Below are positions 15,009-28,397 of a stretch of DNA of 64,000 bases, in pieces. Each line of letters opens with the position of its first letter. Position 1 is the first letter of the stretch. Under the pieces are notes generated by a model. The model did not search any database. It was not told the origin of the DNA and was given only the letters and a program-made list of their open reading frames with translations. Source of the DNA: Silurus meridionalis (lineage: Eukaryota > Chordata > Actinopteri > Siluriformes > Siluridae); the NCBI RefSeq assembly GCF_014805685.1, contig NC_060898.1, forward strand, positions 6,627,501 to 6,691,500, written 5' to 3'. Made by a program: the position numbers and the translations under genes.

Positions 15009-15230
15009 CTACACTATATTGACACCTGACTTTTCCAGTCACACTACTGAACACTACTGAACACTGACTGCACTGACCTACATCAGTACGTGACTTTACT
15101 AACGCCCTTGAAGCTGAATGAGCACAAATGTCCACTCCTTCCAAATTCAATGCAACATCCTACACAGAAGAGTTGAGGTTAATTATAACAGGTAATAGGG
15201 TCTAAATGTGGTCAGGTGTCCACGAACCTC
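15009..15230 (+). repeat. Deleted copy of the Tc1-derived short element
   Basis: Contains GACCTACATCAGTACGTGAC, ACTAACGCCCTTGAAGCTGA, and the terminal GGTCAGGTGTCCACGAAC, all shared with the opposite strand of 34839-35348 and 20702-21269. Confidence 0.5.
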
Positions 15231-16839
15231 ATCTCTTTATCACCTGACAGCTCTCATGGCTTTGTTTGGGGGGTTTTTTCTCCACTTTTTAAGTGTGGGG
15301 TCCATCAAGATGGCTGACTTTTTCTTTACTAGGCCACAGACTGAAGGACATGGGATCAACAAGCTTTGTGTAGGAAGGTCAAGGCACAATTTGCTTGAAC
15401 TCTAGTTCTTCCCCTTTATTATTTTCAATTATTATTTTCAATCAAGAAACTTCAGGGTTGCATTCCTGCTTTTTATATTAAAAAGCGAGATGTAGCCGAA
15501 AAGACGGTGTGCTTTGTTCAGAGGTAATTGGTTATGTAAGCTGGGGCTACATATAAAATGGAGCATTTTATTAGTGTTAGACATCTGTTTTTTTTAAATA
15601 TGCATTGCTTTTGCCATCCATTAAGCATCAAACTTTCGAATACTAACCACTGCATTTCCATTACAAAGTAGCAGCATCTGTATACTTGATTACCACATCC
15701 TACCAGGGCTGCTTTAACTGGTAAATTAGGTTTCGCAATTTTCATTTTAGGGCATTTAATCGTTTCCAACTGTGCGCCTTTAAATGCACTTTTACATACT
15801 CTGGGCGTTTTCTAGCGGCTCACTCTGCCCCCCGTCTTTGTGCCAGAGGATAATGGGAAATGTAGGCCATCAGTGGTGTAGTGTTTCCTCTGAGGTGTTC
15901 AGTGACCGTCAAAAGAAGAAGAATAAAAAGAAGGGAAAAAGCAGAAGAAGGGAGAAATGTGGGTCATTCGAAGCGGCACTTTGTTGAAAGAGGCCTCCTC
16001 TTTGTGACGGAGCTGAAAAGATGGTGAAGAAAGAGAAGCGCCTGAGGGAAAGTGGGCAAAAAGTGCTCACAATGGAGCGGTCACACACACATACATGCAC
16101 ACACAGTCGGTTCATGAAGCAGCTATTTTTTTGTTCCCTACACTTCAAACACTCACCTAAAAAATATATGAATGCACTGTTGTCTCCTTTTCATTTTTTT
16201 TTTCTCACCAAGCTTAACACATTCTCGCTCGCACACTCCCTATTCCACACTCCCTTTTCCATTCCACCCTACACACTTCTAGTGCACTTCTTCTTTCACT
16301 GTGAATTGAACATTCTTTTACTGCGGTTTATTTTAGGGATGGACTGAAACGCCGGTATTCATAATGAACTTCTCCGCATTCCTGTTAGTCACGTGTCAAC
16401 ACTGTTAACAAGTTGAGGATTCTTCAGGTATGAAGAAAGTGTTTTTAGGCCAGACATAATGATTTAATTATATTTCTAATTAACGATGCATTCCCAGACA
16501 CACAACATGACTGTACTAAGCCGAGTACGTGCAGTACATGGCGGCTGATAAGATTTTTTTCTTCCGCTGTTGTTGCTCATCTTTCTTAATGAACATCGTG
16601 TGCTCTGAGACGTTCTTCTGTTCACCACCGTTGTAAAGAGTGGTTATTTGAGAACCCATCTACCGTTCTTTTTTTTTATGAAGCTTAATAAGCAAGACGT
16701 GTCTATGCCGAGAATGGCTACTCGAATTTTTTGTGATTTTATGTACCACTCCGTAATATTTTGCAGACTGACATGTATTGGAAACCCTGGAGATTAACAA
16801 TTTATCAATAGATGGTGTTAAGTGTGAACTTTAACTGAA

Positions 16840-16958
16840 GTTCTTAGCCTGTATCGGAATTGCTCTTATGCAATACCCAGCTGCCAAATGATTAGATAAT
16901 TACATAAATGAAAAGAGGCACAGGTGTTCCTATCAAAGTGTCCAGTGAGTGTATATGC
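16840..16958 (+). repeat. Partial copy of the 12.4-kb inverted-repeat element
   Basis: Ends in CACAGGTGTTCCTATCAAAG, then TGTCCAGTGAGTGTATA. This matches the 'GTGTTCC...AAAGTGGCC...GTATA' terminus of the same family. Confidence 0.5.
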
Positions 16959-17058
16959 TCTACTATTATTAGTCTGCTGCATTATTCGTTGTATAAAGCC
17001 CCGCTGAACCCATGTTAAACCACAGAAACGTGTCTGTTACAGTTTCCAGGCCTCTGTG

Positions 17059-17102
<44 letters not shown>

Positions 17103-17583
17103 GGATGCCTGTATCCATAGCAACAGCACATGTCTTTAGATTATATTTCGTCAGGGTACAGCAAAACCCCCCCGCTCATTAGCTTCCTTGCATGGATTTG
17201 AATCTCTCTCTTTAATCTTATGGGCTCTCGATTATCAAAGCATGCATAGTACACGTTCTGATGGCGTAGCAAGAGACAGTACAGACATGGTACACACTGG
17301 AAATAGTTCTGCTTGTGCACAAGCTTGCCTATTTACTCAGGGTGTAACTGAATACAAGTTTATTATGAATACAGACACAAATAAGAGACGTGCGTATACG
17401 TACTCACAATGTTCACAAGGCGTCTGATTGAGACTGGAGTTGCCCATCAGTACTGTGCATGGGCCGCTTCGGGAAACCGAACCGCCGCATCCGCCTCTCA
17501 TTCCGCTTTAGCATATTTTGCTTCCCCTACTACTTCTAATTCGAACTGCACGTGTGCTGACCAGAAATGATTTGTCTCGCCAG

Positions 17584-19081
17584 GTTTGTCTTCTCGTGCT
17601 AGCTCTGAGTGTGGTGGGCAGTGGGGCAGCTGAGCTCGGTATCCACTTGAACCTGACGGCCAAGCAGCAAGTGTGTCTGGAGAACCAGCAGTATCCACAC
17701 AATGGCTTCTGCTGCAAAAACTGCGAGGCTGGTAAGTAAGATTGCAAATGCACTTTGGAGTGCAATGTTTAGCAAAAATAGGTGTAAAAAAAGAAGAAAG
17801 CTCAAACGTGAAGGACTGTGTTTGAAATGTTCAGAGGTCACCCCCACACACACTCCTATGGATTCCGTGTAAATATGAAAAAGTTGTTGCAACAATCAAA
17901 ACAAAATGCTTGTAACTCTAGCACTAAGCAACCACATCCATCACTTCCATATGGCTCAGGAATGGAGATTTAATGTGTTTGTTAGAGCTGCTGCTGGCTA
18001 TGGAAATATTACCACAGTCATGTACGATAACAGAGCCGTTTTAGGCATCTATAGTGCCGGGTTTGTTTTTAATTCGGCTTCCCTCAGCAAAAAAGGAACA
18101 TTAATTTCTCCATGAACAGAGTTTAAATTGCAAAGCTGGCTTGTAAATGTTCAAGGAATGACGTGTGTGAGTGAAGGGTGTTGTTTGTATTTCATTACCA
18201 GGCACCTACGTGAAGGAGAAATGCACCGTGGATTTGGAGAAGGGAACATGCGAACGATGCAAGGACGGCACCTACGCCGAGCACCCGACTGGCATGGAGC
18301 AGTGCCTTCAGTGCAGCCAGTGTCCTGCAGGTATTATACTGCTTTATCTCTCCTCCAGGACGTTCAGTTTTATTTACATCTTAGTCACTTTATTTTAGGA
18401 AGCGGTGACCCACCACAGCAGATCGGGACTGAGTCATTTACAAGTAAACTGATCAGTTCAGAGGATAAATACATTTTCAAAGCATGTCTTTTTCAGCCTG
18501 GGCGTGTTTGCTTAAGAGAATTCGCTATTCACTGTCCCTCAGGCTGTGGCATGTTACAACAGATTCGCAAAAAATGGCCATTACAGATAAGACTGCACTC
18601 TCAAGGTCTGAACTTTTATTGTAAACTCTCTGAACAAGTCACACAGTGTCCCGTAGGACCGCTACAGGATTCTAATGGACACTGTTGAATAGAGCCAGGG
18701 TTCGAGTTTCCTCCGCTATAAGAAACCGATCAGCTACTGTTACACAGGCCGGGTGTGGCCATCGCCCATCACCCCTGCTCTTTTTGTGATCTTTTCTATG
18801 TGCGTGAGTCAGTGTGTTGTTTTGCCGTATTGCTAGGTGTGTGTGAGCGAGAGAAAAAGAGAGATAATGGCAACTGTTGCTGACTCACCGGGTGTGTGGA
18901 TCAGGAATCAAAGTTTCATCACTGCTTTTGGGAATCTGGACTGTAGCACACAAACGTTCTGTGATTTATTTAATGATTAACTCGTATCCCCAATACAGTT
19001 ATTTCCCTTCAGCACAGTGCAGCATGAAAAACACCTGTTTTTATGTTAATGGATTTGTCAAGCCTTGATATTCAGTTCATT

Positions 19082-19132
<51 letters not shown>

Positions 19133-22100
19133 CTCTCTCCACAGGTCAGATAATAACAGAGACGTGCACAAACACGAGGGACACTAAGTGCGAGTGCAAA
19201 CCCGGCACTTTCTGTCTGCCCGATGAGCCCTGTGAAGTGTGCAAAAAGTGCACTAGGTAACTACCATTCTACTAACTAAAGAAAAGATCAGGTCTGAGAA
19301 AACTCTTCACATGGTCACGTATTTTCTACAGTTGGAAGTTACAGACTTATGATTACAGATTGTCTAGATTTATATTGAAATATAGTCATTGAATTGGAGT
19401 CACTATTTGCTACATTTTCCATATTTTTTTCCATATAATGTGCTATAAAGTTCTCAAAATTCACTGTAGGCAGGAAAACAGATTTGATTTGAAAATGGCA
19501 GGTGTTTCCTGTCTACCTCACACATACTTATTTTTACCCAATATATTGTCTATTATGGGATTTGAAGCATTTGAACTGTTAAAAAAACAAGTATGAAAAA
19601 TGAATATTCTTTAAAAGGCTCTACACTCCTAAAACACCGTTGGCGCTAAAGTTAAAATCTGATATTGATTTTCATGGTGTCATATGACTACTTGTAGTCC
19701 TCATACACATGTAATTTAATTATGCACTAAGGAGAAGCACTCTTTCTCTGTATTGAATGCCCATTACTAATTCATTGATGGACCCTCATACAAATGTACC
19801 TGTAGTGCAATTCTTATTTAAAAAAACATTCTTATTGGCTTGTTGTGAGCTCAATATAAAAATGTGATGTTTGCTGGTTTTTCTTTTTCTTATGTGAAGT
19901 CTGGTAATATTTTCATCATAAGCACATGTAAAAAAAAAAAAAAATAGTGTCCTATTTTTATATTATGGAACACTTCATATTATTTAAGCTCTGTTTGCGA
20001 TTAAAAAGTCTCGAACAGTCCTCAGATCTGCCAGTTGTCTTGGCTTTTCTGCCATTGATTAATGAAAAGATTAATAATAATAATCTCTTTTCTGTCTCAG
20101 GTGCAAATCAGATGAGATTGAGGAGCAGGCGTGCACCCCGACCTCCAACACAAAGTGCAAAAAACGTACAATATCACCTAACGAAACAACTATTTCAACC
20201 ACAGTCTCACCTGTACCCAGCAACAATAACAATGGCACCATAGGTACAATCAAATGACCGCACACAAATAACTCTTATAAAGGTTTTTGTGATTAAAGCA
20301 AACCATTAAAAATATTTTCTAAACGTTTAGATTAAAGATTCTGCTTTGTTTTGCTCTCCTTTCTTGCAGGAGCTGTTGTGGCTGTAGTGCTTCTAATCTG
20401 TCTTTTTGTGGTCGTTTTTCTGGTTTGGAGATTGAGACGGCCCTGCAGAAAACAAGGTTTTATTTTAATTCATTTGCAACTGAAATTATATGAATACTTT
20501 TAGAATTAATTGTGCAGCTGTAATAAGGATTCATTTTGTTATACAGTATATACTGTATATTATACAGTGTATATACAGTTTATATTATACACATTATACA
20601 ATAATGTGTAGCAGTCCAGGTGCATGTCTAAGGCAAGCATTAATTCGATACATCGATTGATCAAAATGCAGTTATGTATATACGTTAATATGTACATACA
20701 TTATATTGCCAAAAGTATTGGGTCACCTGGTCATCAGTATGGTATGTGATTTTTGAGCATTGCATTCCATCTTTAGTCCCAATTTGCTCTGAAGATGTTC
20801 CACTAGATTTTTGGAGTTTGCTTAGGGATATTTGTGTTTATCAGCCACATGGGTATTACGAAAAGCAGGTACTGATGTAGGTGAGGAGACCTGGGGTGCA
20901 GTCAGCATTCACATTCATCCCAAAGGTGTTCAGTAGAGAGGAGATCAGAGCTCTATAGCAGGCCAATCAAGATCTTCCTCTCCAAAACATGTAAACCATA
21001 TCTTCTAGGAGCTCACTTTGTGCACAGGGGCACTGCCATGCTGGAACAGGTTTGGGTTTCCAAGTTCAAGTGAATGCAAATCTAAAGACATCCTGTACAA
21101 TTGTGTACGCATGCCTTTTGTGTAAATCCTGCACTCATGCTCTTGTGGGTTTATGAGCAAAAATAATTGAAAGGGATTTCAAGGGTTATTATAACATTAG
21201 GGGGAAATCTGGAATAGGATGCTCTGAAAAAACCCGTATGGCCAGGTGTCCACATGTTTCGCCAATATAGAGTTACCACTTAAACAGTGGTAGCATATTA
21301 GTGATGTCTCTTCATTTATATTTGTTTCAGGAAGCCCAGGGGCTCAAAATAATGAAGTGAAGATTCCAATCGTAAGTCGTTTCTTTACTTTTCAGGTTAA
21401 TGCAACACATTCATTTGACCTTGAGTACATGCACAAATCTGCTAGAACAACATCTCATTATCTGTTGATTGTGTCTTTTTTTTTTTAGGACGGCGTTAGT
21501 GTCCCTACCCCCGAGGAGTGCGAGAACAGCCGTAACGCAGGATTGGAGGAGGCTGAGCTGCCACGCACCGAGTCTCGTCCCCTGCTGCAGGAGACGAATA
21601 TCCCGGGGTGTAAAAGCATCCCTGTGGAAGATGAGGACAGAGGACTTGGGGACAGCCTACCTAACACCACCAGCTCCTCCCAGACCAGTCTATCAGCTCT
21701 CCCAGTGAACGTGGCACTTCCTGTCTCAGATCATTGTGCAAGGGAGGTGGAGTCCTGGGCCAGGGTGAGTGAATAGAGTCACTCAACACTGAGTCGAGTC
21801 AAATTTTATGCTCTCGCTGTTGCTGTTGTGCCTTTATTGAGTACTTTCAAAAAATTACTGAATGGAAGGGGTGACGCACACAATACAGGCTTCACACTTT
21901 CGCTGTCATTCAGCTTTGTAGTTAGGATTGTCAATAAACATCTGTTTACATTTGTTTGTTTGTTTTTTTTAAACAAAATGACCAATTTGATGTAACCACA
22001 CATCTGGCATCACTCTCGCTGCTCCCATCAGCATTTTCACTGTAATGCTTTGAAGCCTGAACTGACTTGACACACCACCACAGTGTCATAAATATTATAG

Positions 22101-23604
22101 AACCAAACAATGCTCTACCACACCCATGTGCAATATCCACACACTCCTGACGACCTCAATCAGCTGGATTGGGTGTGTTAAATCAGGGCGTGAATCTAAA
22201 CCTCAAGATGCTATTTTTCCATTAGCCAAACGAAGGCACTCCTGCATTAAATTGGCTTTAAAATATGACAAGCAATGTACATGTCAGGCTTGTTCTATTA
22301 TGATCCTTTGAGATGGCAGGATTTCAGAAAAAGCCTGAATGAGTCATGCTTGAAGTCAGCAGTCCCATTCTGTTCTGCAGAGAACCTTTTTCCCCTCCCC
22401 CGAGAACCCATCGTTAATTAAGTTTCTCTTTTTTTTTGTAGGAGGATGGCACACCCAGAAGACTCATTCCATTACTTGGTAAGTTTAACAGCCGTGGATT
22501 CCATTGAGAAATACACCAATGAATACACTTACACACAAGTAAATTTGTCAGTGCGATCAGGAGCCAATTTAACTAATTAGCAACATCTTTTTATACACAT
22601 TGCTATCTAGAGTATCTACATAAACGAATTTATTTATTTTAACATTAATTTTCTCATGTAATATTGCAGTGAATGATGATCAGGGATTACTGTAGTTACT
22701 AAAAATGTTTTCAAATGTCTACAGTAGGTTTCATCTGTTAATGATATTTATACCACTGCGCTTTTGCTGTCTTGATCCTGATTGGTTAGAATATGTTGAT
22801 TTCATTTTCTAGAATGGTAGTGTCTTTAGTAGAAAGGCTACAATGCAAGGCACAGGTTTATGCTGATGTGATTGTTTTAAAATGTAACGTGGTGAAGAAA
22901 GAAAATGCGTTTATGTATTTTTTTTTTTTTCCGAAGCAGTCACCAGCGCTAGGGCTTCGACTCATTTTTCTAACTCAAGGTAGTCTATAGCTCATAACAC
23001 TCCCTCCTTATTTTGTATGGTTTTTTTTACTTTAAAAGAAAAGAAAATGTCAGGTGATAGAATAATTGGGATTATATTTAGGGTGTGCTTTGTTTTTTTT
23101 TTTTTTTTTTTGCCTATTGGTTACCATGGAAATTTCTGTATTGTATGATAAACATTTTTGGATGCATTGTCATGTTTTATTCCTAACTTAAGTGGTATGT
23201 TACAGACTTTTGATTAAATAGTGATTCGATTAAACGCTTCTTAAATGCATTTGTAAATAAATATACTGACTGTAAGGCAGATTCTGAACTTTTCCCTTCT
23301 TTCCCTCTTCGCAGCTGAGGAGGTGTCTCTAAGCAAGAGCTTCGACCTGTTCGACGTTCTGGATGTGCGCGTGCACAACAAGTTCTTCCGCAGCATCGGC
23401 GTAACCGACAACGCCATCAAACACGCGGAGTCGCACAACGCCAGCGACAAGGTGTACGAACTGTTGCGCGTGTGGATGCAGCGCGAAGGACTCCGCGCCA
23501 ACATCAACCACCTCTTGCAGGCGCTGTTGGACCTCGACCAGCGCTACTCGGCGGAGCAGATCGCTTCCCGCTCGGTCGAGCGCGGCTACTACAAATACGA
23601 GTGA
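17584..23604 (+). CDS. Death-domain TNF-receptor-superfamily member (TRAIL-receptor/Fas-like), first exon not located
   Basis: Type I membrane receptor that would bind a TNF-family ligand and recruit a FADD/TRADD-type adaptor to trigger apoptosis. Exons with matching phases: 17584-17731, 18202-18330, 19145-19256, 20101-20243, 20370-20456, 21331-21371, 21489-21764, 22442-22478, 23315-23604 (420 residues plus exon 1). The first listed exon starts with the hydrophobic part of a signal peptide (VCLLVLALSVVGSG) and enters the first cysteine-rich domain. The next three exons complete about three domains with the usual CxxC spacing. A Thr/Ser/Asn-rich stalk follows, then a membrane segment (AVVAVVLLICLFVVVFLVW) with basic stop-transfer residues. 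The last exon is the death domain, with the typical LLRVW helix and the stop. The third cysteine-rich domain (CKPGTFC, SNTKCK) looks Fas-like, while the end (RGYYKYE) looks TRAIL-receptor-like, so the orthologue is left open. Start: no in-frame ATG upstream of 17584, so exon 1 is separate. Confidence 0.9.
19085..19131 (+). repeat. (CT)n microsatellite forming the polypyrimidine tract of a splice acceptor
   Basis: About 23 CT units run to within about 13 bases of the CAG acceptor before the 19145 exon of the death-receptor gene. The repeat is on the sense strand, so it serves as the pyrimidine tract. Confidence 0.9.
20702..21269 (-). mobile_element. Tc1/mariner-derived short element in a death-receptor intron
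   Basis: The ends form imperfect inverted repeats: TATATTGCCAAAAGT on the left, and on the right the reverse complement reads TATATTGGCGAAACA, followed in both by an ACCTGG motif. Internal sequence matches the copies at 34839-35348, 28398-28990, 15009-15230 and 52070-52375. In the family the complementary strand encodes a decayed transposase C-terminus. It sits in the intron between the membrane exon (20370-20456) and the 21331 exon. Confidence 0.65.
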
Positions 23605-26145
23605 TGGACTTTGTGAAGTGGAAAGTATCGTGTCTTTCCGTTTTCGTACAATGGACTGAAGGTGCAAGTGTTGTTCACGACGAGCTGATTAGCATCAACA
23701 AAAAAACAAACAAACCCAGACTTGTGAACTAAAACAAGCAGCTTGGCATTCGAGTGTCACTTGGCGGAGCTAGAATGATTTTTAATTGGGTGTTTTTTTT
23801 TTTTTACGCTGCTGTAGCTGAACAGATCATTATGCCTTCCATTACCTCTTAAGCCTCATTTTAAGAAAATAGAAAAAAAAAAGTAAACAAAAAAAAATTG
23901 TACTGCCGAAATACAAAGTTGCACACAAGATTCGCGGAGAAGACACTTAGTTCAGCTCTTCTTTCGTCCACACGTGTGCACCGATATCCTGCAGACAGTC
24001 ACTGCTAACGTCGTAGCAACGTTTTGTGCTTTTACGAACCAAATGCCGGGCTGTGCGTAAAAATCCATGCTACGGTGAGGGTTAGTCATCGAGAGCAGCC
24101 TGGTGTGAGGAAGAAAATGATGTGTTTGAGTCAGCCAGAGCGCAGAGTCGGCCTTTGTTTGTTTGTAGCAACTTTTATTGGCTTTATTGAAGCCAACACT
24201 GGACTCAGCGAAGATTTCACGCTAGGTAACGGCGTGGCTTCGTCTAAAAATTGTGCACTGGCATCAGGCTTTTTGGATTTTTTTAATCTACAGGTTGGAA
24301 ATTGTTTGGGGTTTTTTTGTTTTTTTTCCTTGCAGTGACGGCCACAAAATTAGCTGTAATTATAGTGGACAAATGCTCAGTTCTGACTAATTGGGTTTTT
24401 GTGCAATTGAAACTACAGGCAGTCGAACCCCTAGATGACACTACATGCTACTAAGACTGTTGTCATGTTTTTCCATTGTTCATTGATATGGTGAAATGGA
24501 GGAAGGAAGGGGACACAAAGACGATTTGTGCTTTGACACAAGTCAAGGCCTTCAAGCTTTCGACCATAGACTCGCCAATGCGACACAACTATGGTTCATC
24601 AGAAAGAATTTATTTGTGACAGTAGTAGACAAAAAGATCGATTTCTACAGTCACGGTTTTAGAGATAACATACTGTTTGCTACGGAAATGTCACCCTCTG
24701 AAGGACATATTCCGCTCCCTTGAACAACAACTCAGTGTCTTTTTTTTTATTTTATTTTTTTTGGAGAAAAAAACAAAACAAAACAAAATCTGTCGGTTAC
24801 AAACACCTCTTCATCCATTTCCATTTCCTTATTTATGTAGAATTTCGAATATTTATTTGTCATAATAGATCTATGTGTCATTATTTATACCTGCTAACTA
24901 TATTCAAGTGTGTCATTTTGTGTGTTTGTTTGTTTGTTTGTTTGTTTTTTCGCCTTGCAGTGTAAGGCACTACAGATGCGACAAGTGGCCAAAAGCCTGG
25001 CACAAGTGCCTACATTTCCAAGGGGCCTAACAAGGGGCCACACTGCTCCTTTTCATAAAAAACAAAAAACCCACAAAACCAAGAACTTTCTTTAATACTT
25101 TCAACTTGCATTAGAGTAAACCATGGATGTGTTGGTACGTTTTTTTTTTGTTGTTGTTGTTGTTGTTTGGTTTTTTTGTTCTCAATGAAAGATGAAGCTC
25201 TTTCCTCACATCAAGATTTCATTTCTTTTTGGCCTGAGTTGTATAGAGTCACAGAACCAACCAATTTAAAATGTGAGAAAAGAATTGCGAAATAGTGAGA
25301 ATGAAGTGGCGTCCTACAAACCTGAAGGAACAAACTGACCGCTGAATGAATTCATATTATAAGGTTACACTCGGTGTGAAGTTATTGTAATTTGATACCC
25401 AATTTATAAAGAATTTTTTATATATATAAAGTATAATGATGCTGTTACAGAACACAGAGTTAGAATTATTTATTGATCACTGCTTCATGGAAAACGTCTC
25501 TCTCTATATATAGATCACTACCTACGTGTGATCAACTTAGTAAATCAACTTAGACCTTTGACTCAGCTATGGACTGAGCATCATAGCTGTATAAACTCGA
25601 GTGTATTCTCTAAACGGAAACAAAAGACTCAAGTGTTCGTTCAGCTCATATACCAGTGCAGGCACTGCCACCTAGCGTTTTCAAAAAATATATATTGTTC
25701 TAATATGGATTGATACAGTCTGGTCCAAAAGTGTATTGTCTGACTATCTTTCACAAAACACCTTTAAGTTTAAAACATTTGAACTAGACATGCATCAATT
25801 TCAAGGGACCTGTTTTTGTTTTTTTTTTTTCATCTTTTCTCTCTTCATGCACTTGTAGAGTTTTTTTTTTAATTACTATTATTTTGTTACACAGAGAAAT
25901 CATTCAGTAGATAAGCTCAATTTGTTTTCTGTATTATTTCCTTTAGTCATAGTTCAGCTTTATTTCTTTTAACACCTGTTTTCTCTTCCTACATTTGCTC
26001 ACCCCACGTTTCGCTTTCCAGTATCATAGAAGCAAATGTATTGGCCCACTTTTGTTTGCTCTTTAACAGTTGTAAAGTATTTGCTGTTGCAAATGCATTT
26101 GTAGATTGATTTAATTTTGAAATAAATATTTCTTACTAAATGCAA
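23605..26145 (+). other. 3' untranslated region of the death-receptor gene
   Basis: No coding signal follows the stop at 23604. The first good polyadenylation signal in a suitable place is AATAAA at 26121-26126, which gives a 3' UTR of about 2.5 kb. It contains T-rich tracts, a (GTTT)n run near 24925 and several ATTTA-type AU-rich pentamers (for example near 24830-24860 and 25465), which can destabilise cytokine-pathway mRNAs. Earlier use of a weaker signal cannot be excluded. Short open frames in this stretch look like chance. Confidence 0.5.
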
Positions 26146-26261
26146 GGTGTGGTTTTTGTGGTGAAAAAAAATGTTGGTTTTTTTGGGGGGTTTTTTTTGG
26201 GGTTTTTTTTTTAAACAGGCACCTTACAGCACAGTGTAATTCTTTCTTCGCAAATCCCATT

Positions 26262-26405
26262 GATGTTAGGGTCACCCATGAAAAGTCGCTCCTAGAGCAC
26301 AGAGGATTAAGGGCCCAAGGGTGGCAGCTTGGCAGTACCCGGGTCTTGAACTCCCTGACCTTCCGATCAGTAGCACCTTAACCACTGTGCTACAACTTCC
26401 CCATA
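26262..26405 (-). repeat. tRNA-derived SINE copy, inverted
   Basis: The reverse complement shows the B-box region, GGTGCTACTGATCGGAAGGT and the CTGCCA body seen in the other copies. Lies just beyond the 3' end of the death-receptor gene. Confidence 0.55.
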
Positions 26406-27869
26406 ATCCGTATAATGTATTTGCCACACAATTGGTGTAAACTTTTGCAAGACAGCCACCTCTTTAACCATAAAATGAACCACCTTAGCAAAGATTTAGC
26501 AATTTCATTAAACAGATATTTGATAGGAGTCAATGTTTAACTATTAACTCATTATTTAAATGTGGACAATAATATCCTGCTTCTTAATTAGAGCATTTAA
26601 ACGCACACATCCCATCCCTTCCCCAGAGATTTACTTCCACAGCCAGGCCTTGGTGCTTTTGATTGAACCCATTGAACTCATTTAGGAAGTGAGACACTTC
26701 CAGACAACTCCTCCCTAACTTACTAATGGTATTCTTAGACCCTGACATATTTGTACTAAAATAAGCATTTGTTTTGAAGAGACTACAAAGCAGTTCGGGA
26801 TGTTTCTCTGAAAAGAGTCTGCCCAATGCTGTAAATGTAATGTAATGCAAGATGTAAATAATTATCAGAACTCGATAATAAACAAAGCTGCAAGCACTTT
26901 TCTCAGGGGCGAAGCACACAGACTCTGAGCCACACATTCACAACGCTACAACTGATGCCTTAACAATCAAAGGAAAGTAAAACCACAACCATATTAAAGG
27001 AATTCAAGGGTGTTGTGCAGTTTCGTAGTTGATCTGTATGTTAGGACGAGGGTCAGTAATGACTGACTATGGAAGTAAAGGTATAATTAAAAAAAAAAAG
27101 GTCTGTTGAGATGCTTTGAGCCAAATTTGGTAGAAACGGGACAAACTTAAAAGGAGGAATAGCAAAAATGGCAGTTGGATGCAAATTTTTGCATGTTATT
27201 GTAACTTGACTAATAGGCTCAGGTCATGGCCCTGAAGAGCATAGACAAGGTTTTGTGTCCGTGCAGAAATTTGTGAGATTTAGTCAAACTTTGGTCCCTG
27301 TTTGGTGGCTTTGTGGTCAGATTTGTGATCAAATTTTATGAGGCTTGGTCTGTAAATGTGTGCTAAATCTGGTGACAACAAAAAAAAAATGTTTTAAACG
27401 TTGTGACAATAAATACTTCCATATGAATCCCTAATTTGACATGATGGATGCATGGCCCAAATTTGGTCAGAATTTTCCTTCCCAATCAATGTGCTGAAGG
27501 TGGAAATGTTAAAAGTAGATGCGGAGTAAATACTTTTGCAGCACAGTGTACAGTGTACAATTTTCAAGTTCTATAAAGTTTTCAGGTTCAGATCAGCCTG
27601 TCAACTGTCCAGGCTCCAGCATAAAGTTCTGGCTCTGTTCACCCCACAGCACCAACAATAACCACAATGTTGAAGCCGCACAACTGCATAGGATGTCTAT
27701 GGATGCTGTAGTATTACATTTATCCAGCGCTTGAACTCTATTATCACTTAAAATCCAAACTGCGTTCACAGACAGTGATTTCTGGAGGTGTTAATGAGCC
27801 CATGCAGTGATTTCCATTAGAGAATCATGGCTGTTTTTAATGCAATGTCGCCCGAGGGCCCGAAGATCA

Positions 27870-28395
27870 CAGGCATCCAATATTGATTTTTTTGCCCTTG
27901 TCCCTTGTGCACAGAGATTTCTCCAGATTCTTTAACACTTTTGACGATATCATGTTTTGTAAATAATGATATATTCAACATTTTTGAAATTGTATATTGA
28001 GGAACCTTATTCTAAAGTTGTTCCATAATTTGTAATCACAGTCTTTTACAGATTGGTGAAGCTCTGCCCAGCTTTACTTCAGAGATACTCTCTAAGATAC
28101 ACTTTTTATACCCAGCCATCTTACTGACATGTTGTTAATGAACCTAAAAAGGGTGCAAAATGTTTCTCCAAACTGTTTAATGTTAATAACACCTAGACTT
28201 TCCAGACTTCTGTTGCCCAGTCCCAACTGTTTTGAGACATGGCGCAGCCATCAAATTCAAAATGACCTTATTTTTTTTCCTTAAAATGGTACATTTCCTC
28301 AGTTTAAACATTTAATATGTTTTCTATTTACTATTGTGAATAAAATATTGTTTTATAAGATTTGCAGATCAGTTTCTATTTACATTTTACAGTGT
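27870..28395 (+). repeat. Interspersed DNA repeat, diverged
   Basis: Carries blocks such as TGTTGTTAATGAACCTAAAA, GCAAAATGTTTCTCCAAACT, TTGCCCAGTCCCAACTGTTT and GTGAATAAAATATTG followed by TTTACATTTTACA. This resembles a widespread teleost repeat that ends '...GTCCCAACTTTTTTGG'. A related end piece is at 29037-29112. Confidence 0.45.
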
Positions 28396-28397
28396 GC

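Noticed and set aside
24496..24723. 75-codon open frame after the death-receptor stop codon
   Set aside because: Lies inside the probable 3' UTR, has no recognisable domain and no splice support; likely chance.
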